From Ambrosia x helenae (lineage: Eukaryota > Streptophyta > Magnoliopsida > Asterales > Asteraceae), in contig CM061231.1 in assembly GCA_030844895.1 (NCBI GenBank), forward strand, positions 88,942,706 through 89,006,705: a DNA stretch of 64,000 nucleotides, written 5' to 3'. The position numbers and the translations under genes were made by a program. Below the pieces are notes generated by a model. The model ran no database searches, was not told the origin of the DNA, and worked only from the letters and a program-made list of their open reading frames with translations. Below are positions 1 through 11,299 of the stretch, piece after piece. The first letter of the stretch is position 1; each line of letters begins with the position of its first letter.

Positions 1-368
1 ACGAAACTATCTAAGCATCATATATGTTTCTTATATTTTATAAAAATTTGGGCAGAGTCTCCTCTGTTTTTGTAAGAACCCATACAACTCAAGTTATCTA
101 TATTTTCTCAAAACATCACATGTACAAATACACGACACAACTAACTAATCCTTTATGTACGACGAACGTCCAATTTAGTAAAACTATAATAAAGATAAGT
201 ATAAATTTCAATGAGTTATACGTATACGTATTATAGTTTGGCGTTTTATTATTTTCGCAACAATAAGTATATTCATAAATTAGCCATTCTTCTGCTCGTT
301 CAAGTAAAAAAAATAATAAATAAATAAATAATTTCCGTTGCAAGTCGGTTCAGTTCGTTACAGACTTA

Positions 369-437
<69 letters not shown>

Positions 438-1378
438 GCAAGGTAAGTAAAACAAAGATATGGCGCGCGTTATACCTTCCGACAAATAAGCTTGTGAACC
501 GACACGTACGCGTCTCGAACTGTGTGTTGACCAGTTTGACTGTTGACCAATGTTGACCGGGTTTGACCTGGTCAACCAGTGTTGACTGAGAATAAAATGG
601 ACAAGAAAACAAGGCCCAACATGAATCTGAACAATACTACTCGAACCCAACTTCCAGTCGAGGCCATCACAACTAGGCGCCACCTTAACCGAACCAGCCT
701 CCACCCTGCTCAGACCAATATTATAACTGACCATACACATTGTTGACTCAAAACCGCTCGACCGGAACACTATTCCCATCGTTGCACCAACACCATAACT
801 ACGAACGGAAGCTTCAAAGGGTGGCTCGGATGATGGTTGCTGGTGGCTAAGTGGTGCTCGACGGCGGCGCAAACAGATCAATTCTGGTCTGATTTGATGC
901 CATTGTTTGTGGGAAAGCAACCAGATTGTGCCGAAAAAGAGTATGGTGCACATTATTTGTCGTGATTTCGATTTGAACGTGCCCGTTTGAAAGTTTATTA
1001 TATTCATATATATGGGTTGAAATTTTTTGTCAATTAACCATTCATTGGCCAGTTAAAATGCTTAGAAACAATTATGGAATACTAGAGCCAATCCAGCCTT
1101 GATAATAGGGTCTATTGTTGGAAAACAACTCAAAATTTGTGGTTGATTGTTGATGTCGGTGATGGGTTTCACAAAAAAAAATGAAAGCAACTTAACGTTG
1201 TCGTGTGTTTGTTATAAAATTAAAGGTATATGTTTTGTAATTAAAATTAAAGGTTTATGATTCTAAATAGTTAGGATAGAATTCAACGACGATAGGTTAC
1301 GAATAAAATAAAGAAAGCGGAACAAAAAAAATGAACTCAAAACTTTTATTAATTTTGTGAAAAACACGCGATGTTACA
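1..1378 (-). repeat. 3' LTR of element D, 5'-truncated by the window edge
   Basis: This stretch aligns base for base, with small differences, to 15380-16590 plus 47472-47619, which is the other LTR of D. Base 1 matches 15380, so about 1.1 kb of this LTR lies left of the window. It ends in gcgatgttaca at 1378 and is followed at once by a polypurine tract (read on the minus strand), so it is the 3' LTR. The LTR is about 2.48 kb long judging by the other copy. It contains an AT microsatellite that is much shorter in the partner. Confidence 0.85.
370..432. repeat. (AT)n microsatellite in the D 3' LTR
   Basis: About 31 uninterrupted AT dinucleotides. The matching place in the other D LTR (about 15752-15768) has only a short degenerate AT run, so the expansion happened after D inserted. 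Apparent reading frames here give only Ile-Tyr repeats and are not genes. Confidence 0.95.
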
Positions 1379-3367
1379 GTCTCCCCTACTTTTAGGAACT
1401 TCGTCCCGAAGTTATTGTTGGAGAGGGTATTGGGAGTAGGTGAGGTACATGGTACAAGCTAAGGTGTCTATGGTAACAGTTTGTAAGTAACATGATCAAG
1501 GTTTTGAGCGATATTGGTCTGAGATAAGGGTCCTATGGAGCACTAAACTGTAATTTTCAAGAATGCACAAGATGATCATGAAGGTTAAATGGACTGTCAA
1601 ATGGGGTTTGTTAATGATCTGTTCCCCAGTCTTATTTTCGTTGTATCATTAGTGTTTATATATAGGGTGTACCGCAGCTAACCCATTACACCTCTGATAC
1701 TTCGAAAACATACGGGGTATCTACCAAAACCTTAATAGAATTTCACACTACCTTAATGTAACTGTAAATTCATGATTACGTTCCGGACCGCAATCATTAA
1801 TTTACCTTACATTAGGGTTTTATGTCCTTCTATAACACTAACTCAGAATATTTAAGAAATAAGGGGGTATGAGTTATGACAAGGTTGTAAGTACATGGTA
1901 TGGTTAGGACCTTCCCCTTTTGTGTTCGCCTTTTTGTTAACCCACCAAGTACTATTGGGATCACAGGACAAAAGATACACTAATCGATAGAATTTCATAG
2001 CTCTCTCGAGTTTAAAAGAATGCTTCAACCCGAGATGTTGAATAGAATACTTCAACATAAGTACCAAAAATGTTTCGAGTTAAAAAGAATACTTTAACTC
2101 AAGATGTTGAAAAGAATACTTCAACATAAATACCAACAATGTTTCGAATTAAAAAGAATACTTTAACTCATGATGTTGAAAAGAATACTTCAACATAAAT
2201 ACCAACAATGCTTCGAGTTAAAAAGAATACTTTAACTCATGATGTTGAAAAGAATACTTCAACATAAATACCAAAAATGTTTCGAGTTAAAAAGAATACT
2301 TTAGCTCAGGATGTTGAAAAGAATACTTCAACATAAATACCAACAATGTTTCGAGTTAAAAAGAATACTTTAGCTCATGATGTTGAAAAGAATACTTCAA
2401 CATAAATACCAACAATGCTTCGAGTTAAAAAGAATACTTTAACTCATGATGTTGAAAAGAATACTTCAACATAAATACCAACAATGCTTCGAGTTAAAAA
2501 GAATACTTTAACTCATGATGTTGAAAAGAATACTTCAACATAAATACCAACAATGTTTCGAGTTAAAAAGAATACTTTAACTCATGATGTTGAAAAGAAT
2601 ACATCAACATAAATACCAACAATGCTTCGAGTTAAAAAGAATACTTTAACTCATGATGTTGAAAAGAATACTTCAACATAAATACCAACAATGTTTCGAG
2701 TTAAAAAGAATACTTTAACTCATGATGTTGAAAAGAATACTTCAACATCAAACCAACAATGTTTCGCGTTAAAAATAATACTTTAACTCATGATGTTGAA
2801 AAGAATACTTCAACATGAATCCGACTAGTTTGTAAGCGAATATCGATTGGTGTATCTGATGTCCATAGATTGAGATAGAGTGAAGTTTTTTATTTGACGA
2901 TACTCTTTAGAAAAATGCAGGGGAGAGGCCTTTTTTTTTGGATAACGACAAGGAAACACAGAAAGTGATGAGGTTATGAAGTATAGGTATTTATTTGTTA
3001 AGATTTTGAGCATGTAATTGGAAAAAGTTAAGGCTGTGTGAAATAATTTATCACTAAAAGATGAAATGTGTTGGTAAAATAAGGTGAATGATCATGAAAT
3101 TCAAACTGATGGGTGAAATAAGTAGGCAAGAAAATGAATCTCTATCAAAAGGATTATAAGATTCAAAGTTTAGATAAAGCAAAAGTGAGAGAGATTGAAA
3201 CAAAATATTGTGAGGATAGATGAAACACATTGAGTAAGTAAATAATTGATTATCTCCATTGGTTTATAAAACCCAATGAAAACTTTGACTAATCAAAGTA
3301 ATTCAAACACACTAATGGTCAAGAGAGACGTGCTTTAGCCTATAAGTGAACACTTATCCCGGGAATT
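1379..3367 (-). other. Internal region of D, 3' part, with polypurine tract; non-coding
   Basis: Read on the minus strand, the segment ends in CTTCGGGACGAAGTTCC, a short spacer and the purine run AAAAGTAGGGGAGAC directly before the LTR, the usual polypurine-tract position. The cggGACGAA block is also present just before the 3' LTR in A, C and E, which supports relationship to Tekay/Del chromoviruses. No open frame resembles Gag, protease, RT or integrase. The middle is filled by a 68-bp tandem array (2005-2817); the rest shows nothing recognisable. The segment breaks at the A insertion site gaatt and resumes at 13873. Confidence 0.75.
2005..2817. repeat. 68-bp tandem array, about 12 copies, each with two small hairpins
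   Basis: The unit repeats head to tail with few changes; the first copy (from 2005) and the last (to 2817) are the most diverged. Each unit holds two palindromes with the same 8-base loop AAGAATAC: GAGTTAAA/TTTAACTC and ATGTTGAA/TTCAACAT, both with 8-bp arms. The array therefore is a row of about 24 potential stem-loops. It lies inside the non-coding internal region of D. Spacers vary mainly between ccaacaatg and ccaaaaatg. It has no protein-coding frame. It is not a CRISPR array: there are no unique spacers and the host is a plant. Confidence 0.93.
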
Positions 3368-3695
3368 TGTGACACCCGGCAAATTCTGGTTAACAACGTT
3401 GTCTAGATGAAAGTCTACCTTAGCGAGTCACGCGTATATTGTACTTAACTGGGTTAGTTAAGTCGGGTTATGGTTCGGGAACTATCGGTTTAGTCTAGAA
3501 GATCATTGGATGTTGGTCTAGAGGTTCATTAGATGTCAGTCCTTAACCAAGTGTACAAACGGTGACGATTTGTAGGATCGTCAGGGCATACGGAACATAC
3601 AAGTCTCGAGTCCCGGGAACTGGTGAACGAGTGTGAATATGTGTTAACATATGTTAAAACGGGGTTTAACGCGCAAAACACACGAAACCAGCCCC

Positions 3696-3727
3696 TATAG
3701 GCGATTAGGGAGGCCTAATCGCCTATA
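3696..3727. repeat. Perfect 14-bp inverted repeat in U3 of A
   Basis: Arms TATAGGCGATTAGG (3696-3709) and its exact reverse complement (3714-3727) are separated by gagg. It lies about 160-190 bp upstream of the TATA box and is repeated at 11628-11659 in the other LTR. Further half-sites such as gcgattagg and cctaatcgc follow up to about 3840. Position suggests a regulatory element, but no factor is known to me for it. Confidence 0.85.
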
Positions 3728-3887
3728 AGGGAGGCGAGTAGGCCCTTTAGGGGCGAGTAGGGGACCAATTGCATGACTGTTCATGCGATTAGGCCCCAAT
3801 TGCATGAACTTACATGCGATTAGGCTTCCTAATCGCGTGTAAAGGCTGCACAATCGCTAGTTACGGGCTGGACGACTAAAAAACGAC

Positions 3888-3933
3888 TATAAATACCATA
3901 CTTGACCTCCTAAACTTCATTATACAAACCCTA
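3888..3933 (+). promoter_or_regulatory. LTR promoter of A: TATA box and telo-box-like motif
   Basis: CTATAAATACC at 3888-3898 is a good plant TATA box in the expected place between U3 and R. Some 30 bases on, AAACCCTA (3926-3933) matches the telo-box often found near the start of plant genes. Transcription should start near 3920. The same pair is in the right LTR (TATA at 11818). Confidence 0.65.
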
Positions 3934-4510
3934 GTCGTCCCATAACCCGCCCCAACACACACACAACCTCTGGAACGCGATTTTTGATCAAAACACAAGG
4001 TTTCAAGCTTAATCCATCATTCTTTTACAAATCTAAGGTTTGGTTTCCATCCATGCAATCTTATAAACGTTTTTATACAATCCCTAATAGTCCAGACCTG
4101 TTCTAAAACGCAAAAGCTTTCTGAAAATCGTTAATAAGTGTTGTTAATCGGATTTTAACTAGTATGCATGTGTTATGTGTGTTTATGATTAGAAAGCTAG
4201 GGTTTTTATGATTCAAGATGAAGGATTAACATGTTATTAGGTTAATTCAGAATACTAATGATATTATGATGATAAAATCTGAGAATTGATTATTAGGGTT
4301 ATAGTTATGCATGTTAATGTGGTGTTTCATGCTATGTGTATGGCGTTTGGATTACATGGTTGCATGCAAGACTGATAATACGAGGTTAAACGAAGGATTT
4401 TGGGTTAAACATGTTTAGAATAGTTGTTGGGATGATATTGGGTGGTTACACACGTTCTGGATCTGATTTGGAGCGTTAAACGCGCGAAAAACCGGAACAG
4501 CAAGGTTACA

Positions 4511-4790
4511 GGCGATTAGCAATCCTAATCGCCTATATTAGAGGCGATTAGGAGGCCAATCGCCTATGTTTCATGCGATTAGGGCCTAATTGCTAGTTGA
4601 TACATGCGATTAGCCCTAATTGCTAGTAGATACATGTGGTATAGCCCTAAATGCTAGTAGTTACATGCAATCAGCCCTAAATGCTAGTAGTTACATGCAA
4701 TTAGCCCTAAATGCTAGTAGTTACATGCGATTAGCCTTCCTAAATGCCAGTTGACCAACCTAAATGCTAGTTGACTTTTCCTAATCGCGT
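4511..4790. repeat. Tandem ~30-bp repeats and GCGATTAG hairpins in R/U5 of A
   Basis: About five imperfect copies of a roughly 30-bp unit of the form gccctaaatgctagtagttacatg plus caattag or cgattag, preceded by another inverted repeat (aggcgattag / ctaatcgcct, from 4515). The motif GCGATTAG and its complement also occur in U3, so it flanks the start site on both sides. The same array is in the right LTR (about 12443-12722). Confidence 0.8.
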
Positions 4791-5945
4791 GTACTGCTGC
4801 TGTAAGTATAAATTAGCATTCCGAGACCCGATTTGACATGTAGGAACATGCTAGGAACCCCGTAACATATCTAATAACTTGGTAACATATGTTTGGATGT
4901 AATTCGGTGATACGTGAGCTATGTGCTATAACTTGTTGTGCGTTAACGTATGTTAAGTGTGATTGCATGATTGCATGATTGAGAGCGTAAACATAACACG
5001 GGAAGTCTCGGGTCACCAATGGGATGTCGAGTCTTGTACTTTGGGTCAGTTAAACAGTCACGGTATTTTCAAACGAACTTGGTTATGGTCTGGACATCTA
5101 GGGACTAACTAACCTGCGGGTTATTAGTCTAAGTACTTGTAACTGTCATATGTTAGGTCGCCGCTTTACGGGACTAGCATAGCAGCTGAGTTTACTCGTG
5201 TTAAGGAGTAACGCAACTTAAGGTGAGTTTACGGCCCCTCTTTTAAACTGGTTTCACATTTTCGGGGGAGAAAACATGTGTTAAAACGATTATTTGGTAA
5301 CTACTGTCATACTATGGGTTTCTATTGTGTACTACACGATCGTTGGAAGTCCCGGGGGGAACCATGAATGTGCGGGTTTGCACAACGGGGAAATGTGAAT
5401 AGCGCTATTGGGAGTGACCAACCCCGCTCGTCGACTTGGAGGGTCGGCGGGTGCATATTGTCTCAAACAGGAACAACAGGGTTACTACATCGGGCACACA
5501 TTTGGTTTGCGAGTTAGTAATGGTTTTCCAATCGTGGTAGTAACAAAACATACGCCTAGCTAGCGTACACTGGTTTTCGATTTGTTATAGTATGGACAGG
5601 TGGACTTGGTACTTGGATTACAAAACCTGTAAACTCACCAGCATTTTTGTGCTGACGTAAACTTTTACATGTTTTCTCAGGTCGCTAAGGTAGCACTACT
5701 GGACTAGGGCGCACGCGTCTGCACGGCGTCTAGTTAGAGTCGCATGGTTTCATATGTTGAACATTTGGTTTACTTTTGAGATACTGTTTTGAATAAGCTT
5801 CCGCAGTAAACGGGGATTTTAAACTATGTTTTGAAATTGCATTATATTCATTTAGACTTGTTTATTGTGATCGTTGGTTTGGATCCTGGTTTGTCATGCG
5901 CCTCGCGGTAAAACTCCGCATGTGGATTTTGAGGGTGTGACAGAT

Positions 5946-6010
5946 TGGTATCAGAGCCAATGGTTATAGTGAACTAGGACTGCATGTAGAGTCTAGTCTA
6001 TAGCCGAGTC
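5946..6010 (+). promoter_or_regulatory. Primer binding site (tRNA-iMet) and conserved leader of A
   Basis: TGGTATCAGAGC at 5946-5957 is the standard plant initiator-Met primer site, three bases after the LTR. The following bases (through ggttatagtgaac, taggactgcatg and gtctagtctata) are also found next to the primer sites of C and E, and partly in D. Conservation of a non-coding leader suggests an RNA packaging or dimerisation signal; that function is inference. Confidence 0.85.
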
Positions 6011-6499
6011 GCACACACTAGACGATCACATGGTACTAAACATTATGGTGGTTTACGTATGGTCTTGTCGGGGTGTCTCTAAATCATTTGGTCTTTCTAC
6101 GTTACATCATCCGTTCTATCTTAGGTCGGGTTACTTACTTTCTAGGCAGTGTAGTATATTGGAGTGAATCGTGTACTCTTGAGATTTGTCCAAGGCTCGG
6201 ACTTCTCCCTTTCGTACTCCAATAGAAACACTTGCCATAAACTACCGTAGTATTACGGTGTATAGCTAGGAGTCTATGTTCGGTGATTTGAACTTTGAAC
6301 TAGGAGAACACTTGGAGGACCATGTAGAGCGGTTTATCATTTTGGGTGCACACAAAATCATAAACCGAAATGCATGGAAGCCCTGGTGAGCTCTGGGTTT
6401 GAAGGGATAGTCCTGGATTGGATCTAGCTTTGATCTTGTAAACATTAGTGGTTATCTTTAGCTGCGAAACTAAATTTTCTCGTTCTTTCTGCCAGAATC
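6011..6499 (+). other. 5' leader of A between primer site and gag
   Basis: About 490 bp of untranslated leader without repeats or recognisable frames. Several short upstream ATGs are present, so gag translation would need leaky scanning or an internal start. Nothing else is seen. Confidence 0.6.
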
Positions 6500-9400
6500 A
6501 TGTCTGGAGTACGAGGAGGACGTGGAGGTGGTCGCAATGGTGGATGTGGTGGTGGTCGCGGTGGTGCTGGTGGTCGTGGAGGTATTAACCTATCGCAGGA
6601 TGATCTGAACAACTTGCTCCAAGCTGCCTTCCAGTTAGGGCACAACGGTGGTGGTAAGTTGATTTACCCATTTTCTTTGTCTCATTAGTGAACCTTGTTT
6701 ACATTCGTCGTGTCTCCTCACGCATTTCATTTCAGGTGATCCTGTTAACCCACCCCCACCTATGTGTACCTACAAGATGTTTCGGGACTGTAAGCCCAAA
6801 AGTTCTCTGGCACTGAGGGTGCGGTGAGCTTACTCAGGTGGCTGGAGAAAGTGGAGTCAGTGTTTCTGATGTGTAACTGTCTCCCAGAGGATCGAGTTAA
6901 GTATGCTGCTGCGTTATTCCAGGATGTTGCTTTGACCTGGTGGAATAATATCACCCAGAATATGGGTATTGGGGAGGCATATGCTATGCCTTGGGAAAAC
7001 TTTGTTCAACTGTTGAAGCGAGAGTACTGTCCGAGGGAAGAGGTACAGAAGTTAGAGCACGAGGTGTGGAACCTCAAGATGTCTGGGTCTGAAATTGAAA
7101 AGTATACTGTGAGGCGTAACGAGTTGGCAGTGCTGTGTCCCGATCTGCATGTGCCAGAATACAGGAGGATTGAGCATTATGTCTCGGGGTTAGTGCCAGA
7201 AATCGCAGGGTTGGTAGCTGCTGGAAATCATCCTACATACTCAGAGGTGGTCCGATCGGCTCATAGGATGACGAACTTAAAGGTGAATGAGGGTATTTTG
7301 CCTGCTAAGGGTTCGACTGTCAAGGCCCCGGAGAACAACAAGCGCAAGTGGGATAATGAAGGGAAAGGATCTGGGCCAGCACAGCAGGGTAAGAGGTTTG
7401 ATAATGGGGGTTCTTCTTCTTCGGGTAACAAACAGGGTGGTTATGCGGGGAAACTGCCTAAATGTAACAAGTGTGGACGTCATCATCAAGGGAACTGCGA
7501 CAGTAACCGTTGTCATCGCTGCCAGCGAATTGGGCATTTTGCTAAAGATTGTCGGGTTACACTTCCATCGACCCAGGCCCCGACTACTAACTCAGCTCCT
7601 ACTACTCAAGGGACTACGGGAAGACAAGGATGTTACAACTGTGGTGAGACTGGGCATTACAAGAAGGATTGCCCAAAACTGAAGCAGGGTGGCAACAACG
7701 GTAATGGGAACAACGGGGGCGGCGGCAGAAATGCACGTGCCTTCGTCATTGGAGCCGCTGAGGCTAGACAGGATCCTGACACAGTTACCGGTACGTTCCT
7801 TCTCAATAATCGTTCTGTTAGTGTGTTATTTGATTCTGGTGCCGACAAGAGTTTTGTATCCATGGAGATTAGTCGACTGCTAGATGTAGTACCCGTACCA
7901 TTAGAGACTAAGTATATTATTGAGTTGGCTGACGGTAAAAAGATTGAGGCTACTAGTATCCTTCGGGGGTGTCAATTAGAGTTGTCGGGTTTATCGTTCC
8001 CCATCGACCTTATGCCGGTACCTTTGGGTAGTTTCGACGTGGTGGTAGGTATGGATTGGTTGTCTTTGTATCGCGCAGAGATTGTCTGTTACGACAAGGT
8101 TATTCGGATTCCTCTCCCTGATGGAGAATTCCTTTCTGTGTACGGTATCAAGGGTGGTGTTCCGCTAAACATCATCTCTAGCATGAAAGCCCTTAAGTGT
8201 CTTCGAAAGGGTTATCCAGCCGTTTTGGCACTTTTATCTGTTTCCTCTGGTGATGAGAAGAAGATCGGCGATATTCCAGTTGTACGCGAGTTTCCTGATG
8301 TTTTTCCCGATGATTTATCTGGTCTTCCTCCCCATCGTCAAGTCGAGTTCGGTATTGATCTTGTACCAGGGGCTGCTCCTATTGCTCGGGCCCCCTACCG
8401 TCTTGCACCTCCCGAGATGCAGGAATTGTCTAGTCAGTTACAGGAACTCTTGGACAAGGGTTTCATCAGACCAAGTTCTTCCCCTTGGGGAGCCCCGATT
8501 CTATTCGTCAAGAAGAAGGATGGAAGTTTCCGATTGTGTGTGGACTACAGAGAACTGAACAAATTGACCGTCAAGAACCGTTATCCTCTTCCACGTATTG
8601 ATGATCTATTCGACCAGCTCCAGGGTTCTAGTTACTATTCCAAGATTGACTTGAGGTCCGGTTATCACCAGTTGCGGGTAAGGGAAGCTGACGTTGCAAA
8701 GACTGCTTTTCGTACACGTTATGGCCATTTCGAATTCTTGGTCATGCCTTTTGGTCTTACAAACGCACCGGCGGTTTTCATGGATTTGATGAACCGCGTT
8801 TGCAAACCATATCTTGACAAGTTCGTCATCGTGTTTATTGATGACATCCTGATTTACTCTAAGAACAAGACCGAACATGAGGAACATCTGCGGTTAGTTT
8901 TGGAACTCTTGCGACGGGAACAACTTTACGCCAAGTTCTCAAAGTGTGACTTTTGGTTACGCGAAGTTCAGTTCCTAGGACATGTGGTTAATGAACTAGG
9001 GATTCATGTCGATCCAGCTAAGATCGAAGCGATCAAGGACTGGGGAGCACCAAAGACGCCAACTGAGGTGCGACAATTCCTAGGCCTTGCGGGCTACTAT
9101 CGTCGTTTCATTCAGGGGTTCTCGAAGATCGCTCAACCCCTCACCACTCTTACGCAGAAGGATAGGAAATTCGACTGGGGTGAACCACAAGAGTCGGCAT
9201 TTCAAGAACTGAAGTCTAAACTTTGTTCTGCTCCTATTTTGTCCTTACCTGAAGGCCCTGATGATTTCGTTGTTTACTGTGATGCTTCTATTCATGGTCT
9301 CGGTTGCGTGTTGATGCAACGCGAGAAGGTGATTGCATATGCTTCTCGTCAACTCAAGGTGCACGTGAAGAACTACACCACCCATGACTTGGAGTTGGGT

Positions 9401-11137
9401 GCCGTGGTATTCGCGTTGAAAATTTGGAGACATTACTTGTACGGTACCAAATGCACCATCTACACCGATCACAAGAGTCTCCAACATATTTTCGACCAAC
9501 AACATTTGAACATACGGCAGCGTCGTTGGATTGAACTCCTGAACGACTATGATTGTGCCATTAAGTACCATCCTGGCAAGGCGAATGTTGTAGCAGACGC
9601 CTTGAGCAGGAAGGAATCAACTAAACCTCGTCGTGTTCGGGCGTTGCAGCTCACCATTCATTCATCCCTACCTGATCAACTCCGTTCTGCCCAGTTAGAG
9701 GCTTTGAAGGAGGAAAACCTTAAAGCTGAAACTATGCACGGTGCCGACAAGCACCTCGAGCGAAGGCCTGATGGCCTGCACTACTTTGCAGAACGTATAT
9801 GGGTTCCTTTATTCGGGGGACTTCGGGAGCTTGTCTTAGATGAGGCTCATAAGTCCCGGTATTCTATTCATCCTGGTTCGGATAAGATGTACCAAGATCT
9901 GAAGGTGCTTTACTGGTGGCCAAACATGAGGTCGGATATAGCCTCATACGTGAGCAAATGCTTGACCTGTGCTAAGGTCAAGGTGGAATACCAGAAACCG
10001 TCGGGTCTCTTACAACAACCTGAAATTCCGGAGTGGAAATGGGAACGGATTACTATGGATTTTGTCACGCAACTGCCTAAGTCACCAAGCGGGAATGACA
10101 AAATATGGGTGATTGTCGATCGGTTGACGAAATCAGCCCATTTTCTGGCTATTAAGGAGACCGACACCATGGATCGTTTGGCTCGTCTTTATCTGAAGGA
10201 AGTTGTTTCTAAGCACGGGGTGCTGGTTTCTATTATCTCGGATCGTGACTCCCATTTTACTTCTCACTTCTGGAAGTCTTTGCACAAGGCTTTGGGTACC
10301 CAACTAGACATGAGTACAGCTTATCATCCACAGACTGACGGTCAGAGTGAGCGTACGATTCAAACTTTAGAAGACATGCTGCGGGCATGTGTGATCGATT
10401 TTGGCAAGGGTTGGGAAGCTCATCTACCGTTAGTAGAATTCTCATACAACAACAGTTATCACACGAGCATCAAGGCGGCTCCGTTCGAGGCACTGTACGG
10501 ACGGAAATGTCGTTCTCCTCTTTGTTGGGCTGAAGTGGGTGAGAGTCAACTCACTGGGCCTGAACTAGTGTACGAAACTTCGGAAAAGATCGTACAGATT
10601 CGTAACCGATTGGCAGCGGCACGGGACCGGCAAAAGAGTTATGCCGATCAGCGCCGCAAACCATTGGAATTCCAAGTTAATGACAAAGTACTTCTAAAAG
10701 TCTCACCGTGGAAGGGCGTCATACGCTTTGGGAAGCGTGGCAAACTCAACCCTCGATATGTCGGTCCATTTACGATCCTGGAACGGATTGGACCGGTGGC
10801 GTATCGTCTTGATTTACCGACGGAGCTCGGTAACGTACATAACGTCTTCCATGTGTCCAACTTAAAGAAGTGTCTGGCTGACGAGTCTCTCATTGTTCCA
10901 CTGGAAGAGATCAAGGTTGATGATCGTCTTCGGATTGTGGAAGAACCTGTGGAGATCCTTGATTACAAGATTCGTAGCCTACGTCACAGCAAGATTCGCA
11001 TCGTTAAGGTTCGGTGGAACTCGAACCGGGGACCAGAGTACACGTGGGAACGGGAGGATCAGATGAAGTCTAAGTATCCTCATCTCTTTCCTAAGGAAGC
11101 GTTCGAGTCGAGATATGTCTCTTCTGCAGCTGAATGA
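6500..11137 (+). CDS. Gag-Pol polyprotein of chromovirus A (gag frameshifted, pol intact)
   Basis: The ATG at 6500 begins a Gly/Arg-rich Gag start. The frame is interrupted by an 82-bp intron-like segment (6654-6735), continues with PVNPPPPMCTYK, and shifts by one base at the A-run 6798-6801. After that 1,437 codons are open from the GTG at 6824 to the stop at 11137. Counting from 6824: capsid about 1-150; CCHC knuckles at 230-243 and 270-283 and an irregular one near 214; aspartic protease DSGA at 337-340; RT with FIDD at 671-674; RNase H near 815-925; integrase HHCC (H1009, H1016, C1046, C1049) and D1079, D1140, E1176 with exact D,D-35-E spacing; GPY/F-type module near 1307-1332; chromodomain about 1368-1422. 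All enzyme motifs are intact. The chromodomain likely steers integration to heterochromatin. Gag would be defective unless the shift is bypassed. Confidence 0.93.
6654..6735 (+). other. Putative GT-AG intron in gag of A
   Basis: A GTAAGT donor follows a Gly-Gly codon run, and an acceptor CATTTCAG ends a pyrimidine-rich tract at 6735. A possible branch site ctcac lies about 20 bases before the acceptor. Joining the flanks keeps phase and leads directly into PVNPPPPMCTYK, a stretch conserved in Gag of this clade. Unspliced RNA would stop at 6686-6688 after 62 codons. It could instead be a non-functional small insertion. Confidence 0.6.
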
Positions 11138-11299
11138 ATCTCGGGGCGAGATTCCTTTTAACGTGGGGATGATGTGACAACTCGGGTAAAATCTCTTTTT
11201 GGTTTCTATTTTTAGTTCCTATCTTTTGTTGTTTCCTTCGTTATTCCTTTTGGTACTTGTGCAATTTTCGGGACGAAAATTCTTTTAACGTGGGGATGA
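11138..11299 (+). promoter_or_regulatory. Double polypurine tract before the 3' LTR of A
   Basis: After the stop codon, a block ttttaacgtggggatgatg followed by tgtgaca occurs twice: at 11157-11179 and at 11283 running into the true LTR start at 11300. Each is preceded by a CGGGRCGA motif. The first copy looks like a polypurine tract plus the first bases of an LTR. The same doubling, at 93-94 bp spacing, is found in C and E. Confidence 0.75.

Larger units (their letters stand above)
3368..5942 (+). repeat. 5' LTR of element A
   Basis: It starts TGTGACACCCGG and ends GGGTGTGACA, and is directly followed by GAT and the primer site. The far end is similar, in reverse complement, to the starts of the C and E LTRs (the stretch with gcctcgcgg and catgcg), so these families are related. 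U3 holds a perfect hairpin and GCGATTAG motifs, a TATA box at 3888, and a telo-box-like AAACCCTA at 3926. Downstream of the start site is a second cluster of the same motif within about 30-bp repeats. Confidence 0.95.

Noticed and set aside
338..1007. Open frames over the AT microsatellite with Ile-Tyr runs
   Set aside because: They exist only because AT repeats lack stops; no domain, and they lie inside an LTR.
2005..2817. CRISPR-like repeat array
   Set aside because: Units are full-length tandem copies without unique spacers, in a plant retroelement.
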